Assembly: GCF_009870125.1 (NCBI RefSeq)
Contig: NC_046683.1
Span: 45,089,869-45,153,868 of the forward strand
DNA length: 64,000 nt
DNA from: Drosophila pseudoobscura
Lineage: Eukaryota; Arthropoda; Insecta; Diptera; Drosophilidae
Direction: 5' to 3'
The notes under the pieces are model-generated. The model was not told the DNA's origin. It did not search any database and worked only from the letters and a program-made list of their open reading frames with translations. Shown here one piece after another: positions 25,701 to 39,056 of the stretch; within the stretch, counting starts at the first letter, position 1, and every line of letters begins with the position of its first letter. Both the position numbers and the translations under genes were made by a program.

Positions 25701-28700
25701 GGCGGAACGGCGGAACGGAACGGAATCTGAAGAGATAAGCTGCTCTCCCTCTTCGTCTCTCCGTCTCTGTCTCTGAGGACCTCGTGGAGTCCTAGCATCC
25801 TAGCACACACCTCGGTCGAAATATGCCGCGAATATTCAAAACATGCGCTCAAAAAGTATTTTCCAGGACATGCGGGAAAACATCAGGCCTCCGCCGTGAT
25901 GGGGAAGGAAGCAGCATATATGCAGGCGCGGCAGGCGCGGCAGAGTCACGCAAACTTTTCGTGTGCCACCAGCCTGCCGCCTGCCGCCTCGCCTGCCCCT
26001 CTTGCCTCTTGCCAGGTGGCAGCAGCATGTGGCACAGAGTTAAATGCGAGTCAGCGGCATGTTTGCATTTAATTTGTGGTCGGGTCACTGCTGGCTCCCG
26101 ATTCTGGGGGATTGGAACTAAGTTAAAGCCCCCGCCCAACACCCCCTCCCCCCCTCTATCCGCAAACAAAAGGCGGACGGAGAAAGGAGCATAAAGGCGG
26201 GAGCGAGACAAGTGCAGCGCAAAAGGCAAATCGTCGAGAAAGATTTAATCAAACAAACAAGCCAAAAAAAAAAAAGAAGAAGAAGCTGTCCGAGAGGTGC
26301 TGGTGGGGGGAGCGGAGGGGGTCGGTCACTGAAGGAAGGTCAACTGTGAGGCAGCTCCGCAAAGCCAATGGCAGGCGACAGAGACATATAGGGGATACAA
26401 CTATAGAAAAGCACAGAAGAAAGGAAAAGAATAGAAAAAGGAAAAAACGAAAAAGAATAGAAAAAGAAAAGAAAAGTAAGTGAAAGATGGAAAGGCAGTG
26501 GACGGACGGCAGAGGCAGGCCAACAAAAGCTGCAGACGTGACAAAATTAGTGAACAATGGCCGCAAAACTACTACGGAAGGGGCGGGGATGTGGCAGGGG
26601 ATGGGGCAGGGGCAGGGGATGTGGCAGGGGATGCTGGCACGGGGCATTATGAACTCTCGGCAGCAGCAGCAGGATGTGATCCTCAGGCCCTGCCACTACG
26701 ACTAAATGTGGTCATCGCTGGCGAAAGGCGAACAAAAGAATTGGGGCCGCCACACAAGGCTTGGCCTTTCATCGACTATGATGATACCCCGTCGTGTGGC
26801 AGGGAACCCCGGGGGAATGCACCTGCAACTGTTTTATAGTTGATAATCGAAAAAAGTAGCGAATCTCAATGGAAGTTCTCGGAAATATTTCGTTTAAACT
26901 GGATTCGGCTAAACCCCCTCCTGCATGCCACATTCCAGGGTATTCTGCTTATCTTCTGTCTCTCACACACACACACAAGCGATCGCTAGCCCTGTCCCGC
27001 TCACTCCCCCTTTATCGTGCTTTGTTATCGAATTCCGCTTTGAGTTGCCGAAAAAAAACCAAAAACTGATCGCACAGAGATTATTTTTTGGGGGTGGGGG
27101 CGGGGGCGGTGTCTGGGTTCATTCGTCACCCACAAAATAGAAAAAAGTAGCAGTCACACTCGTAATCCCACAGGGGTCCCATCTTCTATGAACTTCTGAG
27201 GGAAACCGAAAAAAAAACACTAAAGATTCTTTGCAAGATTTAATCGAAAAATAATCGAACCCGATTGAACCCAAAGGGTGGCGATAGAGTCGATAGATCG
27301 ATTCAAGAAGGAGTGGCGTTCGAGACGGTTCGAAGATCTCTTCCAAGACGATAAACGAAGTGCAAGAAGGTCAGGCGGAACGAAGCCGAAGCCGAGCGCC
27401 ACAGATCGAGAGAACGATGCAGAAGGCGAAGGAAAGACGCGAGAGAATGGCTGATAAAATCATACAAGCTGGTCCGCCAGCTCTCTTTCGGGTCTTATTT
27501 TACGCTCAGCTCTACTGAGAGCCCTGGCACGCCGCGGTTGATAAGAGAGAGAGAGTAGAACCAAGTTTGCTGTTGTTCTGAGCCAAATAGGACCCGAAGA
27601 GAGAGCCACTATCAACACAGGCTGCTGTCTGTAGAGTGCAGTGTGTGGGGGGTTACCGCCTATGCTATAGGGATATCTGAAGCAAGGCCTACTCAAATTT
27701 ATTGCCCAAATTGTTTTATTCAATTCATCAAAAAATAGATTTTTTTAAGCCGCGTTTTCCCCATCAGAAATAAAAATAAAATCCACAAATTTGAATAATT
27801 CATAAAACTACAACAAGAATAAATATTTGATGGAATGCATGGATTTTGTCCACAGATGCTCAATGCATGGCCTCCTAATATGCGGTTTGCCGTCGGTTTG
27901 AAGCATATTTGGGCTCCCAAATATCCCCTATATATCCCGTATATTGTCTCTGGCTAAACCCCTGCCTAATATTCCCCCAATGTGTGTTCCACTATAGTGT
28001 AGGGAGGGGCATAAAGACGCATTAGGCAAACAATGGCAGACTAGTGGGAATGCACATATAATGGCCGAGAGAGAGGAGGCACGCTTGTGCGGCATGTGCG
28101 GCATGTGCGGCATGTGCGGCATGTGCGTGTGTGTCCAGGACACTCCGAGGGCCGCCCCGTCAGCTGTCAACGGGCCACGGACAATTTGCGGCGTGGCAAA
28201 TTGAAATCGAAGCAAGCCAAATCGAATCGAATCGAATCGAATAGAATCGAATCGAAGCCAGAGCTAAATGTTTGACTTGATGACTCAATCGAAGGGCGCA
28301 AATATTTGTGGAGCCTTCAAGGCATCTATCTGTCTGTCCGTCCGTCTGTCTTAAAGGTGCTGCTGGTGGCAGTACCGGGCGGAATGCCAGAGGAGGGGAG
28401 GCCCACACGAGGATGCAGGCCAAGTGCATTCCAGCTGCAGAAAGCGACAGGAACGAAAATGTTTGTCAGCCAGCAAGTTGGCCCGCAAGAAGAAAAAAAA
28501 ACACGAGAAGAAGAGGAAGAGGAACAACAGCAGTAAATGGTTGGCATAGCGCAAAAGTTGCTGGCTTCCTGCTGCCTGGCCTGCGACATGCCACGTGCCT
28601 CCTCCTGCCGCCTGCCGCCTGCCGCACAACAGCAACAAAAATCACAATTCTCAAAGAATAGTTTGGACAACTTTTAAGTAACATCCAGCGAGGTTCAGGT

Positions 28701-31700
28701 GATGCCTCCTTCTGCTCCTTCTGCTCCTCCTCCTCGGTGGCACGGAAGTGTGTCACGACATTAAAGGAGGCCGTGTGGCAGTGTGGCAGTGTGGCCGTGT
28801 GGCTGCCGCTCGATACTGGGACGAAAATATTTCAGGCACGCACACAGCGCCTTCGAAAGAAAATATGCATTGGAAAATGTTCAAACATAAATTTAATAAA
28901 CCATCGCTGTGTGGGGCATGCTGCATGCGGCTAAGCTTGCAAAATATTGCGTATACGCAGCGGTGTCAGCATTTTGCACCCAGCACCGAACGTATGCTTT
29001 CGTACAGCACATTTGTCTTGCTTATCGGCCCACCCACCCCACTCCACCCCACCCCACCCCACTCCACACCCCGGCCATGTGCTGACGTAATCGCTCATGT
29101 CGTTTTGGCCAAGAGTGATTAGATACCACCCACGGAGCGGGGAGGAGGCGGGGGAGCAACGGACCAACTGTCCCTGGCAGTGGCTGGCTCCTTGTCTGCA
29201 TAATTTGTGCGAGACATACGATCCATTTATGGCAGCTAATAGACATTTAATCGCATGCCCCTAGTGCCCCCCGCCTGCCCCCAGAGTGTGGCATGTGCCT
29301 CAAGTGCCCGGGGAGATGAGATGGGATTTATCGCATGTCCCCCGACGGAGCTGCAGTGGGTAGGCGCTGTCCTTTGCACTTTTCCCCAGGATGTCGCCGA
29401 TAAACTGATTAATCTCGGGCTGAAATATGCCACTTCTCGTAGTTGCAGGATGCCAGGTCTTCTCTATTTAATATCTAATGGGGTGCCTGCCACAAATGGA
29501 AGCAAGACATCCTCGTATTCCTCTATTTAAAAGACCTTTCGCAGGACTATTGTGCTCGATTCCATGCAATGGCTGTAGCTGGAGATCCAAGTCTTAGATC
29601 GGGGCACCACCTTCAGCTTTTAGTGTCCTTTATGCCCCACGAATTCCCCTTTAAAGCAGTCCAAAGAATCCCCAATTAACATTCAATCAACGGGGTACAA
29701 ATGTCCATCGTTTTGTGCTTTCCTTTCAATGATTTGATCCACAATGAACTCTCATTTGGGGGTAAATATGATATGGCGGCGCTTTTGCCTGTCTACTTCT
29801 TCGAATTCCAGCAGGTCTATGCCTCATTCTGTGGCAAATGTCACCCTTGGTGGCCACTAATCGGTGCTTAATGGCCAGAAGGAAAAAGGTTCGGTGGCCG
29901 ACGCTTTGTGCCGTGTCATGGCATTTTGTCAGCTTAATTTTGGGGCTCCCCCACCCCCGCACCCCCACACCCCCATCCGATTAGCCACCGATGACGCTTC
30001 TTCTTGTGGCAGATTTCTTTCTTCTTTGCATTTTCTTTAGAGAGCAACAGGAGAGGAAAATGCTTCGTGCTTTGGGGGGTTTTTTGTGGGTTAGGGGGGG
30101 GGCTAGAGGTTAAAGGTAAACGAGAGAAGAAGAACAGAGCCAAAAGAGGGAGAAACCAAATCTGAAAATTACACTAAAGAAAAAGTGCACGAAGAATTAT
30201 TCCAATTAAGAAACTCTCTCTCTCTCTCTCTCTCTGCGGAAATATCGGATAACTTTCTCTCTATCGCTCTCTCGAGAAGCGGAGGGGAGTGAACGGGGGG
30301 GAGGGGCAACGAGTAATGAAAATCTAATCAGCAAATTGTTCAAATAACAGCGAAAAAAAATACAGACCCCGATTACCCAGAGTGGCAGGGGGGCAAGGGT
30401 GGCGCAAGGGGGCAAGAGGCAGGGGCCACGGGGCAGCAGCAGGGGGTCCGGGCTGGTTGTGGGTGTGATTATGAGCATTACTGATAAGCGGCACCCGCTG
30501 TGCGTACCCTTTTGTTTACAGAGCGAGAGAGAGAGGGCCGCCCCCCGAAGGAGGGGGGTGGGGGAGTGGGGAAACGAGTTAATCAATTGCCATTTGTCGA
30601 GAACTTGAAATAAATGCGCATCTCATTGCGCCAGGGAGACAGCGGATGTCACAGGAAGACTTGCATTCGTTTCGATTCGCTTCGATTCCATGCATCCATC
30701 CATCCGATTGCCTCTAAAGATACAATGCAAACAGCAGCCGAGAGTCGATGTATGCAGAAATATGCAGGAGGCAAGTGCACGTTGCATGCTCTCTATACAT
30801 TGCGTATACGCGGCGTGCTCCCCGACAGAAGGACAGGCAAAAACAGACAGATATCCCGGATGGCTAAAAATCAATCTGATATAGATAGACAGATGGATGG
30901 AGGGGGGGTTGGAGGTAGAGAGGGATAGATGGAGCGAGGGAGGTAGGGATGGATGGATGGTTGGAAGTGAAGCCAGCAATCGACATGTGAATTTTTGTGC
31001 AAATTGAAACACGCTTTTGATACGTGCCTCACCCCCTCCCTCCCCACTCCTCACCTCTTCTGGCCCTCTCGATTGCGGGGGCAAGAGCTCTCTGTGTTGC
31101 AAGCAAACAAAAGAAATGCAAAAAAAATCTGTTACGGCAAAACACGCAATAAAGTATGCAGCGGCAGGATACGAGAGGCAACTGGTCAAGAGACCAGCCC
31201 CCCCCCCTCCTCCCTTTGCGTGGGGGGGTGTGGGGGGGAACACTGCAATGAAACGTGCGACAGATCTATTGGGGCATATGCACAACACTCCACTGATTGC
31301 CTCCGTATCTTGCAGAGTTTCAAGAGAATGAAATCGGCTATCAGTGGCCCCTCGCCCACAATCTGCCTCCGAAAGAGATGGAATATAATCGGGCAGCACG
31401 CTGCAGATACAAATACAAATATGTGCTGCTGTTCTGCTGTTCTGCTCTTATGCTGCTTCTGTGGTGGCTGCAGGGATAATCCCGAAACCCCGTTTGGAGC
31501 TGCAGTACCACTGTGGATCGTCCAGTGCAGTCCAGGCACAACCTTTGCAAGGGCTCTTGTGTGCTGCACCTGTAAGCCCCGGAGGCAGGCATTCCACTCC
31601 CCCCCCTGCTAGTCCTCGCCCCATTTTGTGATTCATTCATTCCAGTGGCCATGGGTCAGTCGGTCAGTCCGTCAGTCCGTCCATCCATTCATCCATCCCA

Positions 31701-33120
31701 TCAGCCACTAGTTTGGGGCTGTCGCAGCGAACGCTCAAACCGCATTGCCACGACCATGCATCAGAGGAGCTGCCAGGCAGCCAGGCAGCCAGGCAACCAG
31801 TTTGAGCCAAGTGCTGATGATGGTGGTGGCAGTGGCAGTGGCAGTGGTGCACGTAAAAAACCAGAAGCATCCTACAAATTTTGTTTTCATCTCCATCATT
31901 TTTTAGAGGCAGAGGCAGTGGGCAGTGGGCAGTGGGCAGTGGGCAGAGGGCAGATCCAGGAGTGCTGGAGAGGAGGGGCAGCCAGAGGTATCGGTGTGTG
32001 TCCTGAAGGTAAGGATTCTGCCTTCTGCCCTCCACGACTGGGAGTGGGGCGCAGAATAACAACCAATTTATTTGGCCACGCTGCAAATTGTTACCCAACT
32101 CGCATTCGATCATCGTCATCATCGTCATCATCATCGTAGTCATCGCATCCCTTCGCAGGACCCTTCCTGACGAGTGCTCCACTGGTGGCCAGTCGTCCTC
32201 GTCCTCGTCCTCCTCGTCGTCGTCGTCATCATCAAAAATCGTTGATTGCAACAAAACAAATTGCATTTTAAGGAGATTACTTGTCCGGACCGTCTGCTCT
32301 CTAGATGAATAGTCCGTCGAGTGGGTTCAGTGGGTTCCCCCCCCCTCTCCACCGTCCCCTACAACCAGTTCTATTGGTTCTGGGGCATGAATCCCCCCCG
32401 TGTGTGTGTGTGTACGCCATGGAGCAGTACGGGGACGAGGACGAGGACCAGGACCAGGACCAGGACGAGTACGAGCCAGTGCGAGTGGCCGATTTTTTAA
32501 TAAATCATGGCGCATTAGTATGGGATTGCACGAAAAAATGCACTGCATTGAAAACTCGTACCCCATATTTTTTTGGGTTTTTTTTTGGTTTTTCTGAAGC
32601 GAATTGGCAGACATCAATCGGGTCTCTGGCCAGAAGGGGGGGAGGAGGTGGGGCCACAGATCTCGGAATGATGGGGCATTACCCCCCCTCCCCTCTCTGT
32701 CGCTCCCGCCCCGAAGGTGAACCAGAATAAAACACACACAATTTGTAATCTTGAAATCTTGCAAACGGGCAGCCGCGGGGTGTAAGAGGGAGAGAGAGAG
32801 AGAGAGAGAGAAAGGGAGAGAAACCGAAATGGGAATCTAATTGAGAATTATTTCTGCTTATCTTCATTCTACACACACACACACACACACTCTCTCACAC
32901 ACACACGAAGAATGTTTCGTACTTTCGTACTCTTTTATCGAATTCTTCTTGGATTTTGTGGTCTGTGGATTTTGGATTGTCGAGCTGTTCGACGATGGTT
33001 TCTTGGGTCTCCCCAGTAGAGCCCCATCTGCCACGCCCAGATCCCAGCTCAACGCCCAACTGCTCGGCGCCTGGGACCCCCACAGCCCCCTCCTGCATCC
33101 ACAATGGAATATTTTTTCAA
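22721..33120. other. gene-free, microsatellite-rich DNA
   Basis: No supported gene. Repeats include AGCGCC/AGTGCC copies at 23500-23528, (GT)n at about 24306-24376, poly-C at 24556-24574, GGGGATGTGGCA copies at 26583-26635, GGCATGTGC copies at 28088-28127, ATCGA copies at 28219-28258, CACCC copies at 29030-29070, (CT)n at 30211-30234, GGAT copies at 30893-30965, ATC/GTC triplets at 32103-32235, GACGAG/GACCAG copies at 32430-32470, (GA)n at about 32790-32812 and (AC)n at 32871-32904. Poly-acidic, poly-Ser and poly-His frames here all coincide with these arrays. Confidence 0.5.
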
Positions 33121-33126
33121 CGAGTT

Positions 33127-33560
33127 TTCCAAATGGAAACATTTATATGTATTTTGCATACAAAAAATACAACATTAAATCAGTTTTAATATTTAAATTG
33201 GGAAATAAAAATAAATAAATAAATATGAAATAAATAAAAGTAATTGAAAATTATTCCAAATAAAACAATGTATAGTTTTCGCCTGATATTGGATTAAAAT
33301 ATTAAATCAGTTTAAATATTTAAATTGGGAATTGGGAATTGGGAAATAATAAATTAATAAATAAAAAAATATAAAATAAATAAAAATAATTGAAAATATT
33401 GCATTATTATGAAAAAATGTATAATTTTCGCATGATATTGGATTAAAATATTAAACCATTTTTATCCTTTAAATTGGAAACTATTTTACGATATTATTTT
33501 AAGATTTTAAATTCAATAAATGAAAAATCTTGGAAATGGAAACATTTATTATTTTTGCAT
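33127..33560 (+). repeat. AT-rich tandem duplication, about 125-150 bp unit
   Basis: The order TTAAATTGGGAA, AAATAAATAAA, AATTGAAAATATT, TGTATAATTTTCGC, TGATATTGGATTAAAATATTAAA occurs at about 33180-33305 and again at 33305-33465. Partial copies lie at both ends: GGAAACATTTAT at 33136 and again near 33539. Copies differ by short indels and an extra GGGAATT triplication. It looks like an old non-coding tandem duplication. Confidence 0.7.
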
Positions 33561-36500
33561 TAGTCACAAATGATAAATAAAATGCATAAAATAAACAAAA
33601 AAAAATAAAATAAAATAAATTAAATTATCAAATAAGTTGATAAAATCCCATGGGGAATTCTGCGCTTGTGTATTTTTCAGATAACGATATACAAAGTGGC
33701 ATAAAAATAGCTGCATATTGTGTGGGTAAACATTTAATTTCGCAACTTTTATTGTTGCCATAATTATTCGTATTTAAATGGGAAAACAAAAAAATTGCTG
33801 GAAAATTGCAGAGAATAAAAATGAAGTTTTACAACTTGTTCAAATCGAGCGGAATTTGGGGATGGGGCCAGCCTTAGAGTCCTGAAAAAAGTCGCGGGCC
33901 CATAATATGTGTTGCCTGTCCCCTCAGTGCTGTAAAAACATTCGAATATATGATATTATGATCTGTGCTAAAGCTGTTTGCAAACGCCCGCCCGAGACCT
34001 GGCTAATAAAAACAAATCCGCGCCCCAACCAAAGGCTCAATCGTGTCCCGGGCAAAAAGGCGGCCAATAAAAAGACGAGGAATTGTAAAAAATGCATGAT
34101 TCAGGCAGTAAAAGCCAGCCAAAACGACCCGGCCAGCCGTCGTCCTCGGAACCGCGGGGGACTTTTCCATGAGTCACCAATCCACGCCAGGATCCTTCCT
34201 GCTCCGCACGAAGGTAACAAACAAACAAACAAACAGGGACTTGACGGGCACGGGCACGGGCACGGGCACGGGTCGTAGCCAGGAGCCGGAGTTCTACCCA
34301 GCATAAATTTGCGGAATAAATTCAAATGCTTCCGTCTGTCCGTTGGCTGGCCTAGTGGCAGACCACGCGGCGTATTAGTAATGTAATTTGATTTGATTTT
34401 TATGTTCCGGCTGAGAATGGCAATCGGCGGGGATGTGGGGGAGACTAATGGCTAATACACGCACGACACGGACTTATCGCAGCTGCCATGCTAATTGCGG
34501 ACAAGTGATTAACTTTAATTGCAGCAGATAAAAGCCCCGAATCGAGGCTACGAGATGCTCGTAATGCTCGTAATGCTCGTAATGCTCGTAAAGCCTACAT
34601 ATGTGTGTTTGCGCATCGCATCTCTCATGAATGAATGCTGCCACAATATGTATCAGGAGGCCATGGGTTTTGGCCACAAGTCAAAAGGTCCTGCAATTGG
34701 CCAACATTCCGTTCAGACAAACAGACACTTTTCACTGCGGATTAGAGATACCACAGCCAGAGAGTGGTCTGTCCACAATGCCCCAAAGTTTTTGCAAATT
34801 ATTATTCTCTCGATGCCGATACCCTGTAGCCCCCCGGAAAGGACAGCCACGACGGCAGGAGGGCATCACGGCAGCTCCGTTTGAAACCCGTGGAAAAGCC
34901 CTCCACTGAGTATCGCGTGGTCGAGAGATTCGTCTTTGGGCGGCCAGCGTTCCTTCTTTGTTTGGATTTCGAATCAAAATTTGTGTGTGTGTTTGGGCTT
35001 TGGGTTTTCCATGGAATATTTGTAATTTATTTTGCAGACATTCAAGGAAATTGCTATTTATTTGAAACAAAATACTGCACAATGTGCATTCAGACGGAGG
35101 TTTGATTGCCAAACTGAAAATAAATTGGGGAAAACCCCACACACACACACACCAGCACACACACATAGCACCGGAGAGGAGGCCCGTCGATGGAGTTTGT
35201 GCAAATTGAAACTAATTAAAGCCGAGTAATCAATTTATATCTCTATCGGCATGAACGTTGCACTGCGATTGGTCCCGGTTTTCGGCTGGATGCATGCACC
35301 ACCACCCCCCGCCCCCGCCCCCACCCCCTTTCGACACTCGACATCCGACTCTCGTCCGACGTCCACAGAGCGCAGAACAAACCGAAAATCCAATCAAATC
35401 TGCAGTTGTTAAAGCGTTTTGATTTCAGTTTGCAGTCGATTCGGTTTCTGATTAATTGCATTGCAATTATTTCAATTTGCAATTACAGTTAATATAATAA
35501 TTGCCACTCAATTCAATGCAACGACTGCATTGATGATGGCTTGGCAATAAAAAATAAAAAATAAAAACACACACACAGGGGGAACAAAAGGAAAAGTATT
35601 CCCATTCACTTTCCCACTGTCCGTGATGGGAAAATTGCATTCATTGGCGACGGAAAATGTACATCAATTCATATTTTTATCAGCCACAAATGTTGCAACT
35701 GAATTGACGAGAGGATTTGACCTTTGAACGTGATGAATGTGAGGAAATATCGTTAGAGAGCGATTCAGGAGCGGAATGCAGATGTCTCTCGCATGTCAGG
35801 GCTTATGTGGAATAAAACCCCAAAGACAACGAATCGAAGAATCGAAGAAATGGCAATTCGATAGCTTTGATAGCTGCTCCAGCTATAAGCCATAACAAGT
35901 GTCGTGTAATTCAAGTGGAATGTGGAGGGGGGGAGGGAATGGGGGAGTGTGTTATCAGTCGTGCAGCTACAAAGTGACAGATAGCTAAAAATATTTAAAA
36001 AATGTTCTGTGTTGAACTGTTGACTAAATGAGTCAAAATAGTGCATCCCCCGAAAGCTTCCCATCCCCCACTCATATTTGATTCATTTTGTTGTTTGCAA
36101 CCATTTTTTTGTATGGGGATGTTCGCCCAATTCCATGTAAACGATATGTCATAACATATTTGTCGAAAGAGGAGAAAATAAAACTACACTACCCCGATTG
36201 TTTACATGATAGATATACTCTTTATAGTTCGAGGCTCGGGCACAATGTATTTATTTATTTGGACGATAAATATTATTGCAGATACACAACGACGGAGTCG
36301 GTTATTGAATTTTATTTCAAGAATTCCATTAACTGATTAAAATATCAGTAAGCGACAAATAAACGATTTAGTTGCGACGAGTTTTTAAAGGTGGAAATTT
36401 GTGTTAGTTTTCCCCTAAAATACATATATATTTAAGATGCCTAGACTTATTCTCCCCACTGTAGCCGCAGAGTTTTTACATTGCTTTTGCATAACTCTCA

Positions 36501-36640
36501 ATAGACACACACACACACACACACGCACGCACACAGAGGTGACGGCGGAGGTGGAGGGCGTTGCGCAAAGAGATCGAGGGCAGGCCAGGGTCATGGGAAG
36601 GCTACTGCGATCGACAAAAGCGACATCGTGTTCGGATGCT
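33561..36640. other. gene-free DNA
   Basis: No firmly supported gene. It contains GGGCAC copies at 34237-34271, a 9-bp GTAATGCTC array at 34553-34590, (CA)n at 35142-35165 and (CA)n at 36504-36535. A short GC-biased stretch at about 34115-34208 ends at a possible plus-strand donor (AAG|GTAACA) and contains a short ATG frame. It is too short to call. The 82-codon frame at 36088-36336 has no ATG and no acceptor and is treated as rejected. Confidence 0.4.
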
Positions 36641-36646
36641 ACTTAC

Positions 36647-38240
36647 CGTTGTTTGTTTTGTTGTTGATCGGAATAACAGTTAGTTGTTGTTCGGCAGCAT
36701 TCGGAACGTCGGAACACTATTTGTCGATGATGTAAAATTCAGCGGCGCACACTGTTAGTTTAATGGTTTTTTTTGTTTTGTTTTATTTGCAATGTTTTCT
36801 TTTGTTTCGTTTTCTTGATTATTTCTTAAAGCTGCAAAAAAAAACAAGAACCGAAATTCATTATGAGTACCAGGCTGGAATTTTTGTCGTTTAGAACGGG
36901 GCGGGTTCCCTAGCACCTAGGTACATAGAGGCTTCCATTTCTTGGAAGATCCCCGAAACAGAGGAGGCGTAATCGCTAGCTTTTAATTAGTGTGCGTTAG
37001 TCGGAGCACTTAAATGGATAAATGGGGAGTTTCAGGTGTAAAATGAGGTAATTTGTTAAATTTAAAAGCCAGACAGACTACTGAGCAAATCTTTGGCCAA
37101 GAAACAGGTTTCCCGGCGATAAAACCGGAAAACAAAATAAGAGACACAGCACAAAAACAAACGCAATCCAGAAAGCGAAAAGCATCGTCTAACTGTAAGT
37201 TTTTTTATAAGCAAATCATCATCTACGTGTGTGTGTGCGTGTGTGAGTGTGCGAGCACATGTACATTCAATGGAATCCAGTCACGACACGCCGCCGCAAA
37301 GTCACAGAGGGCAGAGGCAAACACACAGTCCCGCAGCACTCGCACACTCATGCAAAGACAAAAAGCAAAGTCAGTCAGACAGACAGACAGGCAGCGGCGC
37401 TGCCATGTGGGACGGGAGGAAGACGGGGACAGGGACAGTTCAAATCCAATTAAAAATAGTTGAAGAAATTAATTTTAGAAAACCACAGAAACATTGCATT
37501 ATTGACGGTAGTCTTTGGGATATTTTTAAGTTTTTTGGCGTCATTGTCGCTGCCGCTGTAGCCGCTGGTGCCTCTGCCGCCGCTGGTGCCTCTGCCGCCG
37601 CCGCCGCCACCGCTGCCGCTGCCGCATTGACACAGTTCGCCCTCTCTCGCTCTGGCTCTCTTGTGTGTGTGTGCCTTTGCTTTGTTGCTTCTCTGTTACT
37701 GTTTGTTGCTTTGCTTAGCCTATTCTCTCTTCGAGTCTTTGGCGATGTATTTTGTTTGTCTTTTGGAACAAAACCAAAATCTGAGAGAGTTGCATCTTTC
37801 CATTTGAACAATTCTTGTTCCAGCAAAGCAAAAACACGCTGGCAAAGCCAGTCGTTCAAACACACACACAAAAGCAGAAGTCACAACACTCTCACACCAA
37901 CACTCAGTCTCGCACACACACAAACACACACACACGTAGGCAGTTCAAATTAGTTGGCCAGAGTGAGCCAGCAACAACAAACTGCTGCTGTGGCGGCGGC
38001 GGCGGCGACGACGACGACGGCGACAGCGATTGTTATTTAAACATTTTTCTCTCATTCTGACACGCGACATTTCTTTCCCCTGTTCACAAAACACAAAAGA
38101 CACAAACAAAAACAAAAACATTAAAAAAAATATGCAAATGCAAGAGCCGCGTTCAAAAACAATTACAAAATCACGAGAATCAAGCACTTGACGCGGGTCA
38201 AAGGCGGCAACGCGGCGAGACGGAAACTGCAGCTGACTAC
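36647..38240 (-). other. probable 5' noncoding exon and promoter of a minus-strand gene
   Basis: On the minus strand a good donor (ACAACG|GTAAGTAGC) follows 36647. Upstream of it lie about 1.5 kb typical of long fly 5' UTRs: GCC/GCT triplet runs (37545-37630), CA/GT tracts and scattered short ATG frames. The Ala-rich frame at 37440-37871 is best read as UTR triplets, not protein. A plausible promoter area is the GC-rich, non-repetitive stretch near 38180-38240. If this is right, the gene-poor 1-36 kb would be its first intron and the Sec63-like gene would be nested in that intron. A competing plus-strand donor (TCTAACT|GTAAGT) lies near 37195. I infer this from splice signals and composition only. 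Confidence 0.35.
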
Positions 38241-38494
38241 GTGGAAATACTAAATTTTCTAAACGCTCGAATTAATTTTGATCACTATTGTCTCGTCCCT
38301 ATAGTTAACTACCTTTCCAAAATGTTCAATATTCCGTCTGTTCGAACCTTAGCGGAAAACAGAATCACGGAACCACAGAAATTCGTCCGCACCTCCACAA
38401 CACACAGTTCACGACGACGACGGCAAAACAAATGCCCCCAAACAATCCAATCGCACGCTGGCCCCCCAAACCCAAATAGGCACCCACTTTACTG

Positions 38495-39050
38495 TCCGAA
38501 ACATGTTTCATTCACGTTCACAAGTTTCGGGGCGGGAAGGCTGTTCTTTTAAATACGACCGCCTTGTTGCCGTCACATAAGGTACCTAAGGTGAGGTGAG
38601 GTTTGTATGGCATGGCGTTTATGTTGCTGGGTGCTTACCCTCGCTGTCCATACCTTTCCGTAGCACAGCCCAGAGGTTCGAGGTCGCTCAGCCGGTACTG
38701 TTAACAGCAGCTGCTAATGAACTGCTAAGTTTAAACCTCTTCTGTAGTTGTATGGAAATTTCTATACCCTGTATTCTTTACATTCTTCAATATATTCTTC
38801 TTATATAAGGAATATACATATTGATATTTTTAACAATATCAAAGTACTATCAGTGTTGTGGCAAAAAATGTACTCCATACCCTATGAATATTTCTGCCTT
38901 GGCGATTCCAGTCGCATGGTGAGTTGGCTAGGTTTCGCGTCAGCTGATCGAGTTCGAATGTTCCGCAACACAAGTATACAACAGTTTATTCGAACTTCAA
39001 TGTGGCGCCCATTTGTGGGGAAATGCATTTTTTGAATAAGTTTCTAGGCC
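38495..39050 (+). repeat. inverted repeat A, left arm
   Basis: From TCCGAAACA (38495) to TCTAGGCC (39050) this matches the reverse complement of 40433-41007 almost base for base, with a few indels. The largest are a short deletion near 38690-38720 and a 50-60 bp difference near 38780. The shared stretch includes GGTACCTAAGGTGAGGTGAGGTTTGTATGGCATG and GATTCCAGTCGCATGGTGAGTTGG. The shared 60-codon frame in both arms follows from DNA identity and is not independent evidence of coding. I see no obvious target-site duplication outside the arms. Confidence 0.92.
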
Positions 39051-39056
39051 TGACTA

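Noticed and set aside
34115..34208. Possible first coding exon ending AAG|GTAACA on the plus strand
   Set aside because: Codon use is good but only 15 codons follow the ATG, the donor is weak, and no downstream exon is visible.
36088..36336. 82-codon frame with a faint FLYWCH-like pattern ('GHNVFIYLDDKYYCRY')
   Set aside because: The frame contains no ATG, a stop lies just upstream with no acceptor between, the codon use is AT-biased, and the key Trp and Cys of FLYWCH are absent. It is possibly a very old remnant.
37440..37953. Ala-rich or Ser/Ala-rich proteins on either strand
   Set aside because: GCC/GCT triplet runs give long frames on both strands. The context fits a 5' UTR.
38748..39035. 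Protein shared by the two arms of inverted repeat A ('YEYFCLGDSSRMVSW')
   Set aside because: It occurs in both arms only because the DNA is duplicated. It has no start context, and the changes between arms are not biased to third positions.
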